64,000 bases of DNA, from positions 1-64,000 of the forward strand of contig AMYY01000010.1 in the NCBI GenBank assembly GCA_000335735.1, in the 5' to 3' direction. The first letter of the stretch is position 1; every line of letters starts with the position of its first letter. Under the pieces are notes generated by a model. The model was not told the DNA's origin. It saw only the letters and a program-made list of their open reading frames with translations, and made no database searches. Made by a program: the position numbers and the translations under genes. Shown piece by piece: positions 1 to 7,817 of this stretch. This DNA is from an alpha proteobacterium L41A (GTDB lineage Bacteria > Pseudomonadota > Alphaproteobacteria > Caulobacterales > Caulobacteraceae).

Positions 1-435
1 GGTCGACCTTCTAAGCGCCGCGTGACGCACAACACCACTGCGGGCTATCGCCTTGCCATGCTCGAGGTTGGCGCCATGACGGTGCCAATGGTCGATAAGG
101 CGACGGGAGAAATCGATGAGATCAGTCTCGTTCGGGCCAACATGATTGCACTCGGCCGCAAAGGGGCTTCGGGTCACGGTCCATCGGCCAAGGCCTTCCT
201 CGAGAAGCACGCCGAGGCGGCCGGGATACATGGAGAACTGACCGAGCTCCATAGGTATCTACTTAGGGAAAACGCTCGACTCGAAATCTTAGTCGAGCAT
301 CTTGAATCGCAGATTTCCCAGCGTCGCGGCGGCGTGATCCACTACGAAGTGCCCGAAGACCAATGGATGCAGTTGGCGGGCGCGAAGGAAGAGAAGTGGC
401 GAAACCGGAAGATTTCGGTGGAGCCCAAGGCCTAA
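1..435 (+). CDS. Hypothetical protein, DUF5681-like, 5' end outside window
   Basis: The frame is open from the first base of the window, so the gene probably starts upstream. A GTG at 22 could also serve as start and would give 137 residues. The residues before that GTG read GRPSKRR, which matches the GRPKG-type signature of small phage/mobile-element proteins of the DUF5681 family. Next comes an acidic region with an EISLVRAN segment and a basic, glycine-containing stretch, then a helical region rich in Glu and Leu (about residues 70-100). The stop overlaps the end of the convergent nuclease-like gene by a few bases. Family assignment rests on a short motif and is tentative; the molecular function is unknown. 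Confidence 0.55.
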   Translation, partial: GRPSKRRVTHNTTAGYRLAMLEVGAMTVPMVDKATGEIDEISLVRANMIALGRKGASGHGPSAKAFLEKHAEAAGIHGELTELHRYLLRENARLEILVEHLESQISQRRGGVIHYEVPEDQWMQLAGAKEEKWRNRKISVEPKA

Positions 436-1334
436 CAGACCAGGAGACTATGGCGCAGTCGATCGGCCATGCGACGAAGCGCGGCGGCTTCTTGGTCATT
501 TGGCTCCCTCCCCTCGAACCTCAGGCGTCGGTGTTCCAGAAACATCGCCGCCCATAGGTTGGAGGGGAGAACGACTTCGCCCCTATCCAGCGTCGCCAGC
601 ACTGGCGCAACGACGGCGCTGGCCTCCGTTGGTCCGCTCAATCCCATGAGGGCGTAACCATCGACCAGATGCGCCAGTGCGATCTGGCCGTCATCATCCA
701 ATCGTTCCGGGAACGCCTCGAACCGACCGGCCTGCAGATGGGCCATCCAGGCTGGGCCGTCGGCTGGCGTAAGCGGCCGCTGGCGCAGATGCCGCTTGAG
801 CCGCAGCACATCACGTTCGACCGCCGTGCCGAACAGGCGCTCGATCAGTTGGTCGATGTCCTGGAGCTTCTCAAACCGCGAGCGCCGGACCTCGCGCAGT
901 CCGGGGCGCTCGGTCTTCAGGCCGTCGGCATTCGCCTTCGTGTGTTTCACCACCCTGTCGCCCAGGGGCGGCAAGGGCTCACCCGGCCGGCCGCCGAACC
1001 AGAGAAACCCGCTCGTCGTTAGGCTGGCCGGATCAACCAGCATCCAGAGCACGCAGCCCGAGGGCTTGGCAGCCAGGGCGGTGTGGATGTTCACATCCAT
1101 GCGACGACCGTCGCCGCGCATGGCCTTGAGCTGAACATGCCTCGACACCCCGTCGCTCTCGAGCAGGACGTCATGCCCGGACGCATCGAACTCGGCCCTG
1201 AGCACTTCGCACCGGCGTCCCCGCAGCAGCATGCGGCGGACAATCTCCCCGATGAGCTGACGTTCGAACAGTTTCTCCCTCTCGACACTCGCGCCGGAAG
1301 CCCAGGGATCGATCTGTAGACTACTCATCTCCAT
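432..1334 (-). CDS. PD-(D/E)xK nuclease-like protein
   Basis: A 300-residue protein of no family I can name. Its N-terminal third looks like a restriction-endonuclease fold: helices with E24/E30, then D50, a GHDV turn with D55, a beta-strand, and VQLK with Q68 and K70. This is the D...QxK variant seen in many PD-(D/E)xK nucleases. The rest is mostly helical, with no further recognisable domain. I chose ATG 1334; a longer version would need TTG 1361. The start ATGGAGAT matches the start of the divergent XRE gene, and an 11-base inverted repeat links the two promoters. Together they resemble a nuclease controlled by a C-protein, but no DNA methyltransferase is visible. The nuclease call is inferred from motif spacing. 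Confidence 0.6.
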   Translation of the reverse strand: MEMSSLQIDPWASGASVEREKLFERQLIGEIVRRMLLRGRRCEVLRAEFDASGHDVLLESDGVSRHVQLKAMRGDGRRMDVNIHTALAAKPSGCVLWMLVDPASLTTSGFLWFGGRPGEPLPPLGDRVVKHTKANADGLKTERPGLREVRRSRFEKLQDIDQLIERLFGTAVERDVLRLKRHLRQRPLTPADGPAWMAHLQAGRFEAFPERLDDDGQIALAHLVDGYALMGLSGPTEASAVVAPVLATLDRGEVVLPSNLWAAMFLEHRRLRFEGREPNDQEAAALRRMADRLRHSLLVC

Positions 1335-1388
1335 GGCCGCGATGAGCCATGGAAATCCCAACCCATCAAGTCGAAACGAGATGAGTAG
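1321..1388. promoter_or_regulatory. Long-spaced inverted repeat between divergent nuclease and XRE genes
   Basis: CTACTCATCTC at 1321-1331 is exactly mirrored by GAGATGAGTAG at 1378-1388. The left arm covers codons 2-5 of the nuclease-like gene and the right arm lies about 40 bases before the XRE start. Both arms therefore read GAGATGAGTAG in the sense direction of the nearest gene. A CTGTAGA heptamer also occurs beside each arm (1314-1320 and 1390-1396). This is a plausible operator pair for the XRE protein. Confidence 0.5.
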
Positions 1389-1429
1389 GCTGTAGATGAC
1401 AAGGCTGCGCCCAAGCCTCTGTCTGGACC

Positions 1430-1636
1430 ATGGAGATCCAGAAGCGACTGGCCACGCGCGTGAAGGCGCTGAGACGCGAGAAGGGCTGGTCGCAGGAGGA
1501 GCTGGCCTACCGAGCCAGCGTCCATCGGACGTTCGTGTCTCAGATCGAACGCGCCACCAAGGTGTCCTCGATCGTCACCGTGGAGAAGGTCGCCCGGGCT
1601 TTCGAGATCAAAATCGGCGTCCTGCTGGACGAGTAG
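1430..1636 (+). CDS. XRE-family HTH regulator, controller-protein type
   Basis: A 68-residue protein consisting of a single helix-turn-helix domain. The order is KALRREKGWSQEELAYRASV, HRTFVSQIERA, then a helix ending in LLDE. Length and layout are those of restriction-modification controller (C) proteins: small dimeric activator/repressors that delay nuclease expression. The gene diverges from the PD-(D/E)xK-like gene, with a paired inverted repeat between them, so it probably regulates that gene and itself. No Shine-Dalgarno sequence precedes the ATG, so it may be translated from a very short leader. The specific control role is inferred. Confidence 0.8.
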   Translation: MEIQKRLATRVKALRREKGWSQEELAYRASVHRTFVSQIERATKVSSIVTVEKVARAFEIKIGVLLDE

Positions 1637-1686
1637 AGTCCCGTCGTAGGTGGACGGAACAGGGCCGCCGATGTCCTTCTCCGCGC

Positions 1687-1899
1687 ATGATGAACTATCA
1701 AGTTGCTGACGAGGCCTTGAACCAGATCGTGATGGCGATCTCGGACCTTGGCATTCACATAGGTGATACGGCCGTGCTGCCACCCGAGGCGGACCAGAGC
1801 CCGCGACTGCGCCTCCTCGGCCAAATGGCCGAGGACATCGTCACGCTCGTCCGTGCGGGCGAGGCCGTTCTCCGCAATGTGGGGACAGCAGCCCCCTAG
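1687..1899 (+). CDS. Small hypothetical protein (70 aa)
   Basis: Begins with two adjacent methionines at 1687 and ends at 1899. The sequence looks like a single helical protein with a NYQVADEALNQIV opening and a C-terminal amphipathic helix containing LGQMAEDIVTLVRAGEAVL. It follows the XRE gene by about 50 bases in the same direction. The frame extends further upstream but overlaps the XRE gene there, so only this segment is credible. No recognised family; coding is supported by composition and position only. Confidence 0.45.
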   Translation: MMNYQVADEALNQIVMAISDLGIHIGDTAVLPPEADQSPRLRLLGQMAEDIVTLVRAGEAVLRNVGTAAP

Positions 1900-2033
1900 G
1901 CGCTGGACTTCGGTTCCGAACAGAGCGTTGTGGTCCGCGCTGGCGACGCGGTCGCCAGCGTCCCCGAAGCCGAGGCGCGAGCGGGGCTTCCGGTCGTGCG
2001 GCGATCCCCGCCGTGCCCGACAGGACGCTCGAC

Positions 2034-2474
2034 ATGACCGACTTCACTCTCACCCCAGCCCAGGAAGCGCTGATCGCCAAACTTGCGGGCGCTGGCAACG
2101 CCGGTCTCGCCATTAAGGGACCGGCGCGTAAGAGCGCCGCCGTCCTTGTATCCCTGAACCTGATCGCGGAACGCGACGGCGTTTTCCACCTGACCTCGAC
2201 GGGCCGGATTGCTGCTGGACTGCCGGAAGACAGCGACCAGCAAGATGAAGCCGCTTCACCGCCACGACCGCGCGCGGGTGCCAAGGCCGCCACGGTGATC
2301 GAAATGCTGCGCCGACCCGAGGGCGCGACCGTCAATCAGATCTCGGAGGCGACCGGCTGGCTGCCGCACTCGGTGCGCGGCTTCCTGGCGGGCGCGCTAC
2401 GCAAAACCTACCGCCTCGTTGTCGTATCCGAACCGGCCGAAGGCGGGCGCGTCTATCGGTTGCCGACCCAATGA
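2034..2474 (+). CDS. DUF3489 domain protein
   Basis: A 146-residue protein with an N-terminal helical part, a linker rich in Pro/Ala/Arg (about residues 70-90) and a C-terminal winged-helix-like DUF3489 domain. The signature is visible: a helix ending in MLRRPEGATVNQI, then TGWLPHSVRGFLAGALRK, and a terminal RVYRLP strand. I chose ATG 2034 over GTG 2013 because an AGGA lies upstream and the protein then starts like its relatives. The 3' end overlaps the next gene (ATGA). DUF3489, DUF2924 and a serine recombinase commonly travel together in alphaproteobacteria, so this is probably an accessory DNA-binding protein of the recombinase module. Confidence 0.8.
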   Translation: MTDFTLTPAQEALIAKLAGAGNAGLAIKGPARKSAAVLVSLNLIAERDGVFHLTSTGRIAAGLPEDSDQQDEAASPPRPRAGAKAATVIEMLRRPEGATVNQISEATGWLPHSVRGFLAGALRKTYRLVVVSEPAEGGRVYRLPTQ

Positions 2475-2859
2475 CGATCGACGACGAGGTGCGGGCTTTG
2501 GAAAGCCTTGGCCTGCATGATCTTCGTGAGGTGTGGCGCGCGCGGTTTGGGGCCCTCCCCGTCTCCGCTCGCCGGAACTCCTGCGGCGTTGCCTGGCCTG
2601 GCGGCTTCAGACCCAGGCGAATGGCGGCATCGAACCGGGCCTCAGACGACGCCTTCGGGGACAGGGCCGCGTGGGCGAGGGGCTGGAGCACGGCGGCCGG
2701 ATCATCCGCGAGTGGCGCGGCCAGCGTCATGAGGTGGAAGTGGTCGATGGCGGCTATCTCTGGAACGGCCGCCGGTTCAAAAGCCTCTCGCCGATCGCCT
2801 TCGAGATCACCGGGGCGCGCTGGAATGGTCCCAGGTTCTTTGGCCTGAGGCCCGACTGA
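2471..2859 (+). pseudogene. DUF2924 gene disrupted by a one-base frameshift
   Basis: The start at 2471 overlaps the DUF3489 stop. The first frame gives a good DUF2924 N-terminus (ALESLGLHDLREVWRARFGA) to about 2553. The family-like sequence then continues in the next frame, as PPRLRSPELLRRCLAWRLQ and ending in FEITGARWNGPRFFGL. The break falls in a run of C residues around 2550-2556; one extra C would restore a single protein of about 130 residues. It could be a genuine mutation or a base-calling error. The stop overlaps the recombinase start as ATGA, which suggests translational coupling of an originally intact operon. Confidence 0.8.
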
Positions 2860-4463
2860 TGAAGCCGTCACGCTGCGCCATCTACACACGCAAGAGCACC
2901 GAGGAGGGTCTGGAGCAGGACTTCAACTCCTTGGACGCCCAGCGCGAGGCCTGCTCGGCCTATGTGGCCTCGCAGAAGGGCGAGGGCTGGCTGGAGCTGC
3001 CGAACCGCTATGACGACGGCGGCTTCTCCGGCGGCAACATGAACCGTCCGGGCCTGGTCCGATTGCTGGCGGACATCGAAGCGGGCCGGATCGACGTGGT
3101 GGTCGTCTACAAGGTCGACCGGCTGACGCGGTCCCTGTCCGACTTCGCCCGCATCGTCGAGCGGTTTGATCGGTGCAATGTCAGCTTCGTCTCGGTGACG
3201 CAGGCCTTCAACACCACCACCTCCATGGGTCGGCTGACGCTGAACGTCTTGCTGTCCTTCGCCCAGTTCGAGCGGGAGGTCACGGGCGAGCGCATCCGCG
3301 ACAAGATAGCGGCCTCCAAGAAGAAGGGCATGTGGATGGGCGGCAACGCGCCCTTCGGCTACCTTCCGGACGGTCGCAGCTTGAAGATCGAACATAGCGA
3401 AGCCGAGACCGTTCGTTGGTGTCACGGCCGATATCTGGAGCTCGGCTCGGTCCATGCCTTGGAACGCGAGATGAAGGCGGCGGGCATCGTCTCGCGCGTA
3501 CGCACCTCCAAAGCGGGCAACATCACCGGCGGGCGGCCCTTCAGTCGGGGCGCGGTCTTTCACCTGCTGCGCAATCGGCTGTACGTCGGCGAGATCGTTC
3601 ACGGCGATCATGTCTGGCCGGGGCTGCATCCGCCCATCCTGGACCGCACCCTGTTCGACGCCGTGCAGGCGGCGCTGGCCAGGCAGGTGGTTCCCAGACA
3701 GGCCCGCGCCAAACGATCGCCGGCCGTGCTGACCGGGTTGATCAGCGATGCGCATGGCAGCCCGATGAGCCCCGTCACCGCCAGTCGAGGCGAAGGTCGA
3801 TGGCGCTACTACGTCACCGCCTCCACCCAGCAAGGCGCTAGACGCTCAGATCTGCCTCCGGATGGGCTGCACCGCATCGCCGCCGCGCCGGTCGAACACC
3901 TCGTCGCCGAAACCCTGCGGGATCTGATCGGTCAGCCGACCGCGCCCTGGGCAGAGCTGCGTCCACTGATCACCCGGGTCCAGGTCCATGCCGAGCGGGT
4001 CGCCATTGGCTTGGCGATCGAGGCCGCCGCGCGCGCCGTATGCCAGCTGCCTCCCGTCGCGGCGGATGGTTCGATCACGCTTAACGTGCCGGTCGTGCTC
4101 AAGCATCGATCTGGCCGGGCCTGGTTGGAATCGGCTCGACCGAGCGCGCCGCGTCGCCGACCGGATCGGATACTGATTGCGGCTCTCCGCCGCGCCCATG
4201 CCGAACTCGCCAAGGCCGGAGTCAACGCGGCGGCGCCCGACGCAACATCCTGGCGTGACGTGGTCGGCATCAACGACAGCTATTTGCGACGGCTGGTCCC
4301 CCTCGCCTTCCTGGCTCCCGACATTCAGGAAGCGATCATGGACGGACGCCAACCGGTTGGACTGACGCTGCAGTCCCTCCGGGACCGAGAGATCCCGATG
4401 TCCTGGACCGAGCAGCGCGAGCAGCTGGGCTTCCAGTTGGACTCGTCTCAAAGACCATCCTGA
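2859..4463 (+). CDS. Large serine recombinase
   Basis: A 534-residue site-specific recombinase. The N-terminal resolvase domain carries the nucleophile in IYTRKSTEEG (Ser13), the LDAQREAC segment, and VVYKVDRLTRS. A central recombinase domain follows (about residues 150-280: FGYLPDGRSLKIEHSEAETV, FSRGAVFHLLRNRLYVGE). The C-terminal part lacks the cysteine zinc ribbon of some relatives, as is usual for this alphaproteobacterial subgroup. It would cut and rejoin att sites to integrate or excise an element through a Ser-DNA intermediate. It is translationally coupled to the broken DUF2924 gene. Element boundaries are not visible. It looks intact. Confidence 0.93.
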   Translation: MKPSRCAIYTRKSTEEGLEQDFNSLDAQREACSAYVASQKGEGWLELPNRYDDGGFSGGNMNRPGLVRLLADIEAGRIDVVVVYKVDRLTRSLSDFARIVERFDRCNVSFVSVTQAFNTTTSMGRLTLNVLLSFAQFEREVTGERIRDKIAASKKKGMWMGGNAPFGYLPDGRSLKIEHSEAETVRWCHGRYLELGSVHALEREMKAAGIVSRVRTSKAGNITGGRPFSRGAVFHLLRNRLYVGEIVHGDHVWPGLHPPILDRTLFDAVQAALARQVVPRQARAKRSPAVLTGLISDAHGSPMSPVTASRGEGRWRYYVTASTQQGARRSDLPPDGLHRIAAAPVEHLVAETLRDLIGQPTAPWAELRPLITRVQVHAERVAIGLAIEAAARAVCQLPPVAADGSITLNVPVVLKHRSGRAWLESARPSAPRRRPDRILIAALRRAHAELAKAGVNAAAPDATSWRDVVGINDSYLRRLVPLAFLAPDIQEAIMDGRQPVGLTLQSLRDREIPMSWTEQREQLGFQLDSSQRPS

Positions 4464-4475
4464 TGAAGCGCAAAA

Positions 4476-4545
4476 CAGGGCCTGTTCGGCGGACAAACAG
4501 GCCCTGATCCATCGAATAACAGGGCCTGTTCCTCGCCTGTTATTT
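4476..4545. terminator. Three alternating CAGGGCCTG repeats forming competing hairpins
   Basis: Directly after the recombinase stop, CAGGGCCTGTT (4476-4486) pairs perfectly with AACAGGCCCTG (4496-4506) across a 9-base loop. A third copy, AACAGGGCCTGTT (4518-4530), could pair with the second instead. Its first half can also pair with CCTGTT at 4536-4541, which is followed by ATTTT. The last arrangement looks like an intrinsic terminator. The set could also be recombinase half-sites. Confidence 0.55.
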
Positions 4546-4844
4546 TGCCAGCGCTCGGGCCGATTAACAGCGAAAAAGACGCGCGTTGTCCGTGACATGA
4601 CCGTCTTGATCCGTAAATCGGCGACGGCTCGGACCCGCCACAAATCTACATAACAGGTGGACAGGCTTCCGCGACGAAACCGGGTGCGGCCAAAAGCGCG
4701 CAGAGACACGCATCGCCGAGCCGCCGCGAAACGCGTAAAATGGCCGGGAAACCGCCCGTGGCGGTTCACGATGGGTAGGAAAAGACGCCAGCTCTCGCGA
4801 GCTTAGAGGTCGGTACGCAGAGCAAGAGGTGTTGCTGGGGTGCG
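4546..4844. other. Non-coding stretch between recombinase module and tRNA-Ser
   Basis: About 300 bases with no credible gene on either strand. The long antisense frame here only extends the shadow of the recombinase. The sequence is less GC-rich than its surroundings in its first half (the 4550-4660 region). I see no copy of the tRNA 3' end that would mark an attachment site. Confidence 0.5.
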
Positions 4845-4934
4845 TGGCGGACAGAGAGGGATTCGAACCCTCGGTAGGCTTTCACCTACACACGCTTTCC
4901 AAGCGTGCGCGATCGACCACTCCGCCACCTGTCC
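4845..4934 (-). tRNA. tRNA-Ser (GGA anticodon)
   Basis: Read on the minus strand, the gene starts GGACAGG and ends TCTGTCC-G-CCA, giving a seven-pair acceptor stem with one G-U pair. The anticodon arm is CACGC-TTGGAAA-GCGTG, so the anticodon is GGA. A long variable arm (GTAGGTGAAAGCCTAC) marks it as a class II serine tRNA, and the T-loop reads GGTTCGAATCC. CCA is encoded. Its 3' end faces the recombinase module, a common insertion context for integrative elements, although no target duplication is visible here. Confidence 0.97.
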
Positions 4935-5073
4935 GTTTCACGCTGCGTCCTGCGCGCCGCCGGAGGTCGATCCGGCGGGAGGCGGGCCTGATAGAACACA
5001 CTCGCCCCCTCGGCAAGCGCCTCTCGCATCCCCATATGGACTTCAACGCCATTTTCCGATGAGAGAGCCGCAA

Positions 5074-5724
5074 ATGCTGTTCAAGAAGACCGCCGAAATG
5101 CCCACGCCCGAGACCGCCCTGCCCGGCCGCGCCGAGCCGCTGGACACCGATGTGAACCACTATGTCAGCGGCCATCCGCTGAAGGGGCCCTATCCCGACG
5201 GTTTCCAGACCGCCATCTTCGGTATGGGCTGTTTCTGGGGGGTGGAGCGCATCTTCTGGCAGTTGCCGGGCGTGTGGGTGACCTCGGCCGGCTATTCCGG
5301 CGGGATTACGCCGAACCCGACCTATGAGGAAACCTGCACGGGCCGGACGGGTCATACCGAGGTGGTCAAGGTCTTGTTCGACCCGAACGTCATCACCTAT
5401 GCCGAACTGCTGAAGACCTTCTGGGAGAACCACGACCCGACCCAGGGCATGCGCCAGGGCAACGACATCGGCACCACCTATCGCTCGGCCATCTACACGC
5501 TGAACGCCGAGCAGCAGGCCGAGGCCGAGGCGTCGCGCGACGCCTATCAGGCCGCCCTGACCCAGGCCGGGCGCGGGACGATCACCACCGAGATCGAACC
5601 GGCGGGCGACTATTTCTACGCCGAGGGCTATCACCAGGGCTATCTGGCCAAAAACCCGGCCGGATACTGCGGCATCGGCGGGACCGGCGTGGTCTGCCCG
5701 ATCGGCGTCGGCGTCGACGCCTGA
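5074..5724 (+). CDS. msrA: Peptide-methionine (S)-S-oxide reductase MsrA
   Basis: A 216-residue MsrA that reduces methionine-S-sulfoxide in proteins using thioredoxin. The catalytic GMGCFWG motif has its nucleophile at Cys53. It is followed by [12 protein letters not shown], then [12 protein letters not shown], and the [10 protein letters not shown] segment near the C-terminus. Candidate resolving cysteines lie in NPAGYCG and VVCPIG at the end. An N-terminal extension of about 45 residues before the catalytic domain is usual for this clade. I chose ATG 5074, preceded by GAGAG; an in-frame ATG at 5059 would add five residues. It is a single gene between the tRNA and the dioxygenase gene. Confidence 0.95.
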   Translation: MLFKKTAEMPTPETALPGRAEPLDTDVNHYVSGHPLKGPYPDGFQTAIFGMGCFWGVERIFWQLPGVWVTSAGYSGGITPNPTYEETCTGRTGHTEVVKVLFDPNVITYAELLKTFWENHDPTQGMRQGNDIGTTYRSAIYTLNAEQQAEAEASRDAYQAALTQAGRGTITTEIEPAGDYFYAEGYHQGYLAKNPAGYCGIGGTGVVCPIGVGVDA

Positions 5725-5795
5725 TCCCTGCGACGGCCGCCGGGTTTCAACGGGCGGCCAGTCGGCCTATGGATCGGCGAAAAATGGGAGCGCTC

Positions 5796-7118
5796 ATGTC
5801 CGCCTTCGTCCATCCTGACGAGATCCGCAGCCGGTTTTCGGCCGCCCTGTCCGCCATGTACCGGGCCGAGGTGCCGCAATATGGCGACCTGCTGACGCTG
5901 GTGGCGGACATCAATGCGCAGACGTTGAAGGCGGATGCCGGCGGCGCGGACCGGCTGGCGGCGTCCGGCGAACTGGCGCGTCTTTCGGAGGAGCGCCACG
6001 GCGCTATCCGCGTCGGCACGGCAGACGAACTGGCCACGATCGCGCGCGCCTTTGCGGTCATGGGGATGGAGCCGGTCAGCTATTACAACCTGGCCCCCGC
6101 CGGGGTGCCGGTGCATTCGACCGCCTTCCGCCCTGTCGATCCGGCAGCCCTGGCGCGCAATCCGTTCCGGGTCTTCACCTCGCTGCTGCGGCTGGAGTTG
6201 ATCGAGGACGACGCCTTGCGCGCGGAGGCGGCCGAGACGCTGGCCCGCCGCGACATCTTCACCCCCGGCGCGCGTGAGTTGATCGAGACGGCGGAGACCG
6301 CCGGCGGTCTGGACGAGGCTCAGGCCGATCGTTTCGTCTCCGAACTGTTGGAGACTTTCCGCTGGCACGCCCAGGCGACCGTCAGCGCCCAGACCTACGA
6401 ACGGCTGGTCGCCGCCCACCGTCTGATCGCCGATGTGGTCAGCTTCAAGGGGCCGCACATCAACCACCTGACGCCACGCACGCTGGATATCGACGCGGCC
6501 CAGGCGGCCATGCCCGCACGCGGCATTTCGCCTAAAGAAACCATCGAGGGTCCGCCCGCCCGCGCCTGTCCGATCCTGCTGCGCCAGACCAGCTTCAAGG
6601 CATTGCAGGAGGCAATCACCTTCCCCGGCGCCGACGGCCCCACGGCGGGCGCCCACACCGCCCGCTTTGGCGAGATCGAACAGCGTGGCTGCGCCCTGAC
6701 CCCCTCCGGTCGCGCCCTGTATGACGAGGCCCTGGCGAAGAAGGACTTCTCCGCCCTGCCCGACGACTGGGACGCGCTGCGCCGCGCAGACCTCGCCTGG
6801 TTCCGTTATCGCGCGACGCCTGAGGGGCTCACCGCCCGCGCCGAGACCGCCGATCTGGAGGCCCTGATCGCGGCGGGCCACGTCGTCGCCGAACCCATCA
6901 CCTACGAAGACTTCCTGCCCGTCAGCGCCGCCGGCATCTTCCAGTCCAACCTGGGCTCGGAGGCTCGCGAAACCGCCTACGCTGTCGATCCCGCCAAGGC
7001 CGATTTCGAACAGGCGCTGGGTCGCCCGGTCAAAGACGAGATGGCCCTGTACCGCGCCGAACAGGAGGCCTCGATCACGGCGACGCTGAAGGCCCTATTA
7101 CTGACTGTCCCCGCATAA
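5796..7118 (+). CDS. 2-oxoadipate dioxygenase/decarboxylase (DUF1338, HglS/YdcJ family)
   Basis: A 440-residue protein of the DUF1338 (YdcJ/HglS) family. Characterised members are Fe(II)-dependent enzymes that convert 2-oxoadipate to 2-hydroxyglutarate in D-lysine catabolism. Family blocks visible are ERHGAIRVGT with a candidate metal His, GMEPVSYYNLAPAGVPVHST, FKGPHINHLTPRTLDID with a second candidate His, and EIEQRGCALT with the candidate metal Glu. Length matches the family. I chose ATG 5796 because GGGAG ends five bases before it; an in-frame ATG lies at 5769. No other lysine-catabolic gene is nearby, so the substrate is taken from the family. Confidence 0.88.
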   Translation: MSAFVHPDEIRSRFSAALSAMYRAEVPQYGDLLTLVADINAQTLKADAGGADRLAASGELARLSEERHGAIRVGTADELATIARAFAVMGMEPVSYYNLAPAGVPVHSTAFRPVDPAALARNPFRVFTSLLRLELIEDDALRAEAAETLARRDIFTPGARELIETAETAGGLDEAQADRFVSELLETFRWHAQATVSAQTYERLVAAHRLIADVVSFKGPHINHLTPRTLDIDAAQAAMPARGISPKETIEGPPARACPILLRQTSFKALQEAITFPGADGPTAGAHTARFGEIEQRGCALTPSGRALYDEALAKKDFSALPDDWDALRRADLAWFRYRATPEGLTARAETADLEALIAAGHVVAEPITYEDFLPVSAAGIFQSNLGSEARETAYAVDPAKADFEQALGRPVKDEMALYRAEQEASITATLKALLLTVPA

Positions 7119-7120
7119 GC

Positions 7121-7149
7121 TGACGTCAACCGTCACTTGACAGGCGTCA
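7121..7149. promoter_or_regulatory. Candidate higBA promoter/operator
   Basis: A perfect TGACGTCA palindrome at 7121-7128 is followed by further CGTCA copies at 7131-7135 and 7145-7149, and by a consensus TTGACA -35 box at 7137-7142. These lie between the dioxygenase stop and higB. The spacing fits autorepression by the HigA HTH protein. The -10 box is weak, so the promoter is tentative. Confidence 0.4.
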
Positions 7150-7170
7150 GATGGAGGACGATGTTGGCTC

Positions 7171-7458
7171 GTGCAGATCGACAGCATCAGACACAAGGCG
7201 CTGCGGCAGTTCGTGGAGACCGGAAAGGCCAAGGGTCTGCCCGGCGCCTTGATCGGCCGTCTCACCAATATCCTGGCCTATATCGACGCGATCGCGACGC
7301 AAGATGAACTGCTGGCGCCGCCGAACTTCGGCGCCCACAAACTGACGGGTGATCGCGCAGGGACCTGGTCTCTGACGCTCACGCGGAACTGGCGGCTGAC
7401 CTTCCGCATCAACGCAACCCTCGGCGTCGAGGACATGGATTTGGAGGATTATCACTAA
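7171..7458 (+). CDS. higB: HigB-type toxin (RelE superfamily)
   Basis: A 95-residue toxin of the HigB/RelE family, ribosome-dependent mRNA endonucleases that stop translation. Family features are the opening helix with ALRQFVETGKAKGLP, the central APPNFGAHKLTGDRAGTWSLTLTRNWRL block and the final DMDLEDYH. The basic residues of the central and last strands are the probable catalytic patch. It starts with GTG and has a GGAGG about 13 bases upstream, slightly far. The stop overlaps the antitoxin start as TAATG, which couples the two genes. Toxin-first order is typical for higBA. Confidence 0.93.
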   Translation: MQIDSIRHKALRQFVETGKAKGLPGALIGRLTNILAYIDAIATQDELLAPPNFGAHKLTGDRAGTWSLTLTRNWRLTFRINATLGVEDMDLEDYH

Positions 7459-7757
7459 TGGCGATCCGACTTCATTCCACCTTCGCAATTCATCCCGGCC
7501 CTTGGCTGCGCGACGAACTGGTCACGCCCAGGGATCTCAGCGTCACCGCCCTGGCGGAGGCGCTGGGCGTGACGCGTCAGGCCGCCAGCAATCTGCTGAA
7601 CGGCAAGTCGGGCGTATCGGCCGAAATGGCCATCCGGTTCGAAAAGCTGTTCGGCGTCAGCGCCGACACCCTGATGCGGATGCAGGCCAAGCATGACCTG
7701 TCCAAGGCGCGCGCCCACGAACAGGACATCCGGGTTCGCCCGCTCGCTGCGGCCTGA
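7458..7757 (+). CDS. higA: HigA-type antitoxin (XRE HTH)
   Basis: A 99-residue antitoxin. The N-terminus HPGPWLRDELV is the HigA family opening, and the HTH follows: LSVTALAEALGVTRQAASNLLNGKSGVSAEMAIRFEKLFGVS. The last 25 residues are charged and probably bind the toxin. The Shine-Dalgarno GGAGG lies inside the end of higB at 7443-7447. HigA proteins neutralise HigB and repress their own promoter. The palindromic region upstream of higB is the likely binding site. Confidence 0.94.
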   Translation: MAIRLHSTFAIHPGPWLRDELVTPRDLSVTALAEALGVTRQAASNLLNGKSGVSAEMAIRFEKLFGVSADTLMRMQAKHDLSKARAHEQDIRVRPLAAA

Positions 7758-7817
7758 TCCGCCCCGCGTCCATCCGGCGTCTTGCCTGATGCGCAGACGC
7801 GGATCATAGACGCGGCC

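Noticed and set aside
1396..1686. Longer version of the 70-residue ORF overlapping the XRE gene
   Set aside because: This part is the +1 shadow of the XRE gene and carries no plausible start signal.
1..4463. Complete restriction-modification system
   Set aside because: A controller-like protein and a nuclease-like protein are present, but no methyltransferase motif was found in this window.
3846..4769. A 307-codon frame on the minus strand over the recombinase 3' end
   Set aside because: It is antisense to an intact serine recombinase, its product has no family-like motif, and it runs into the non-coding stretch.
4845..4934. tRNA-Ser as integration site of the recombinase module
   Set aside because: The 3' end faces the module, but I find no duplicated tRNA end inside 1-4844, and serine recombinases rarely use tRNA genes. 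Kept only as context.
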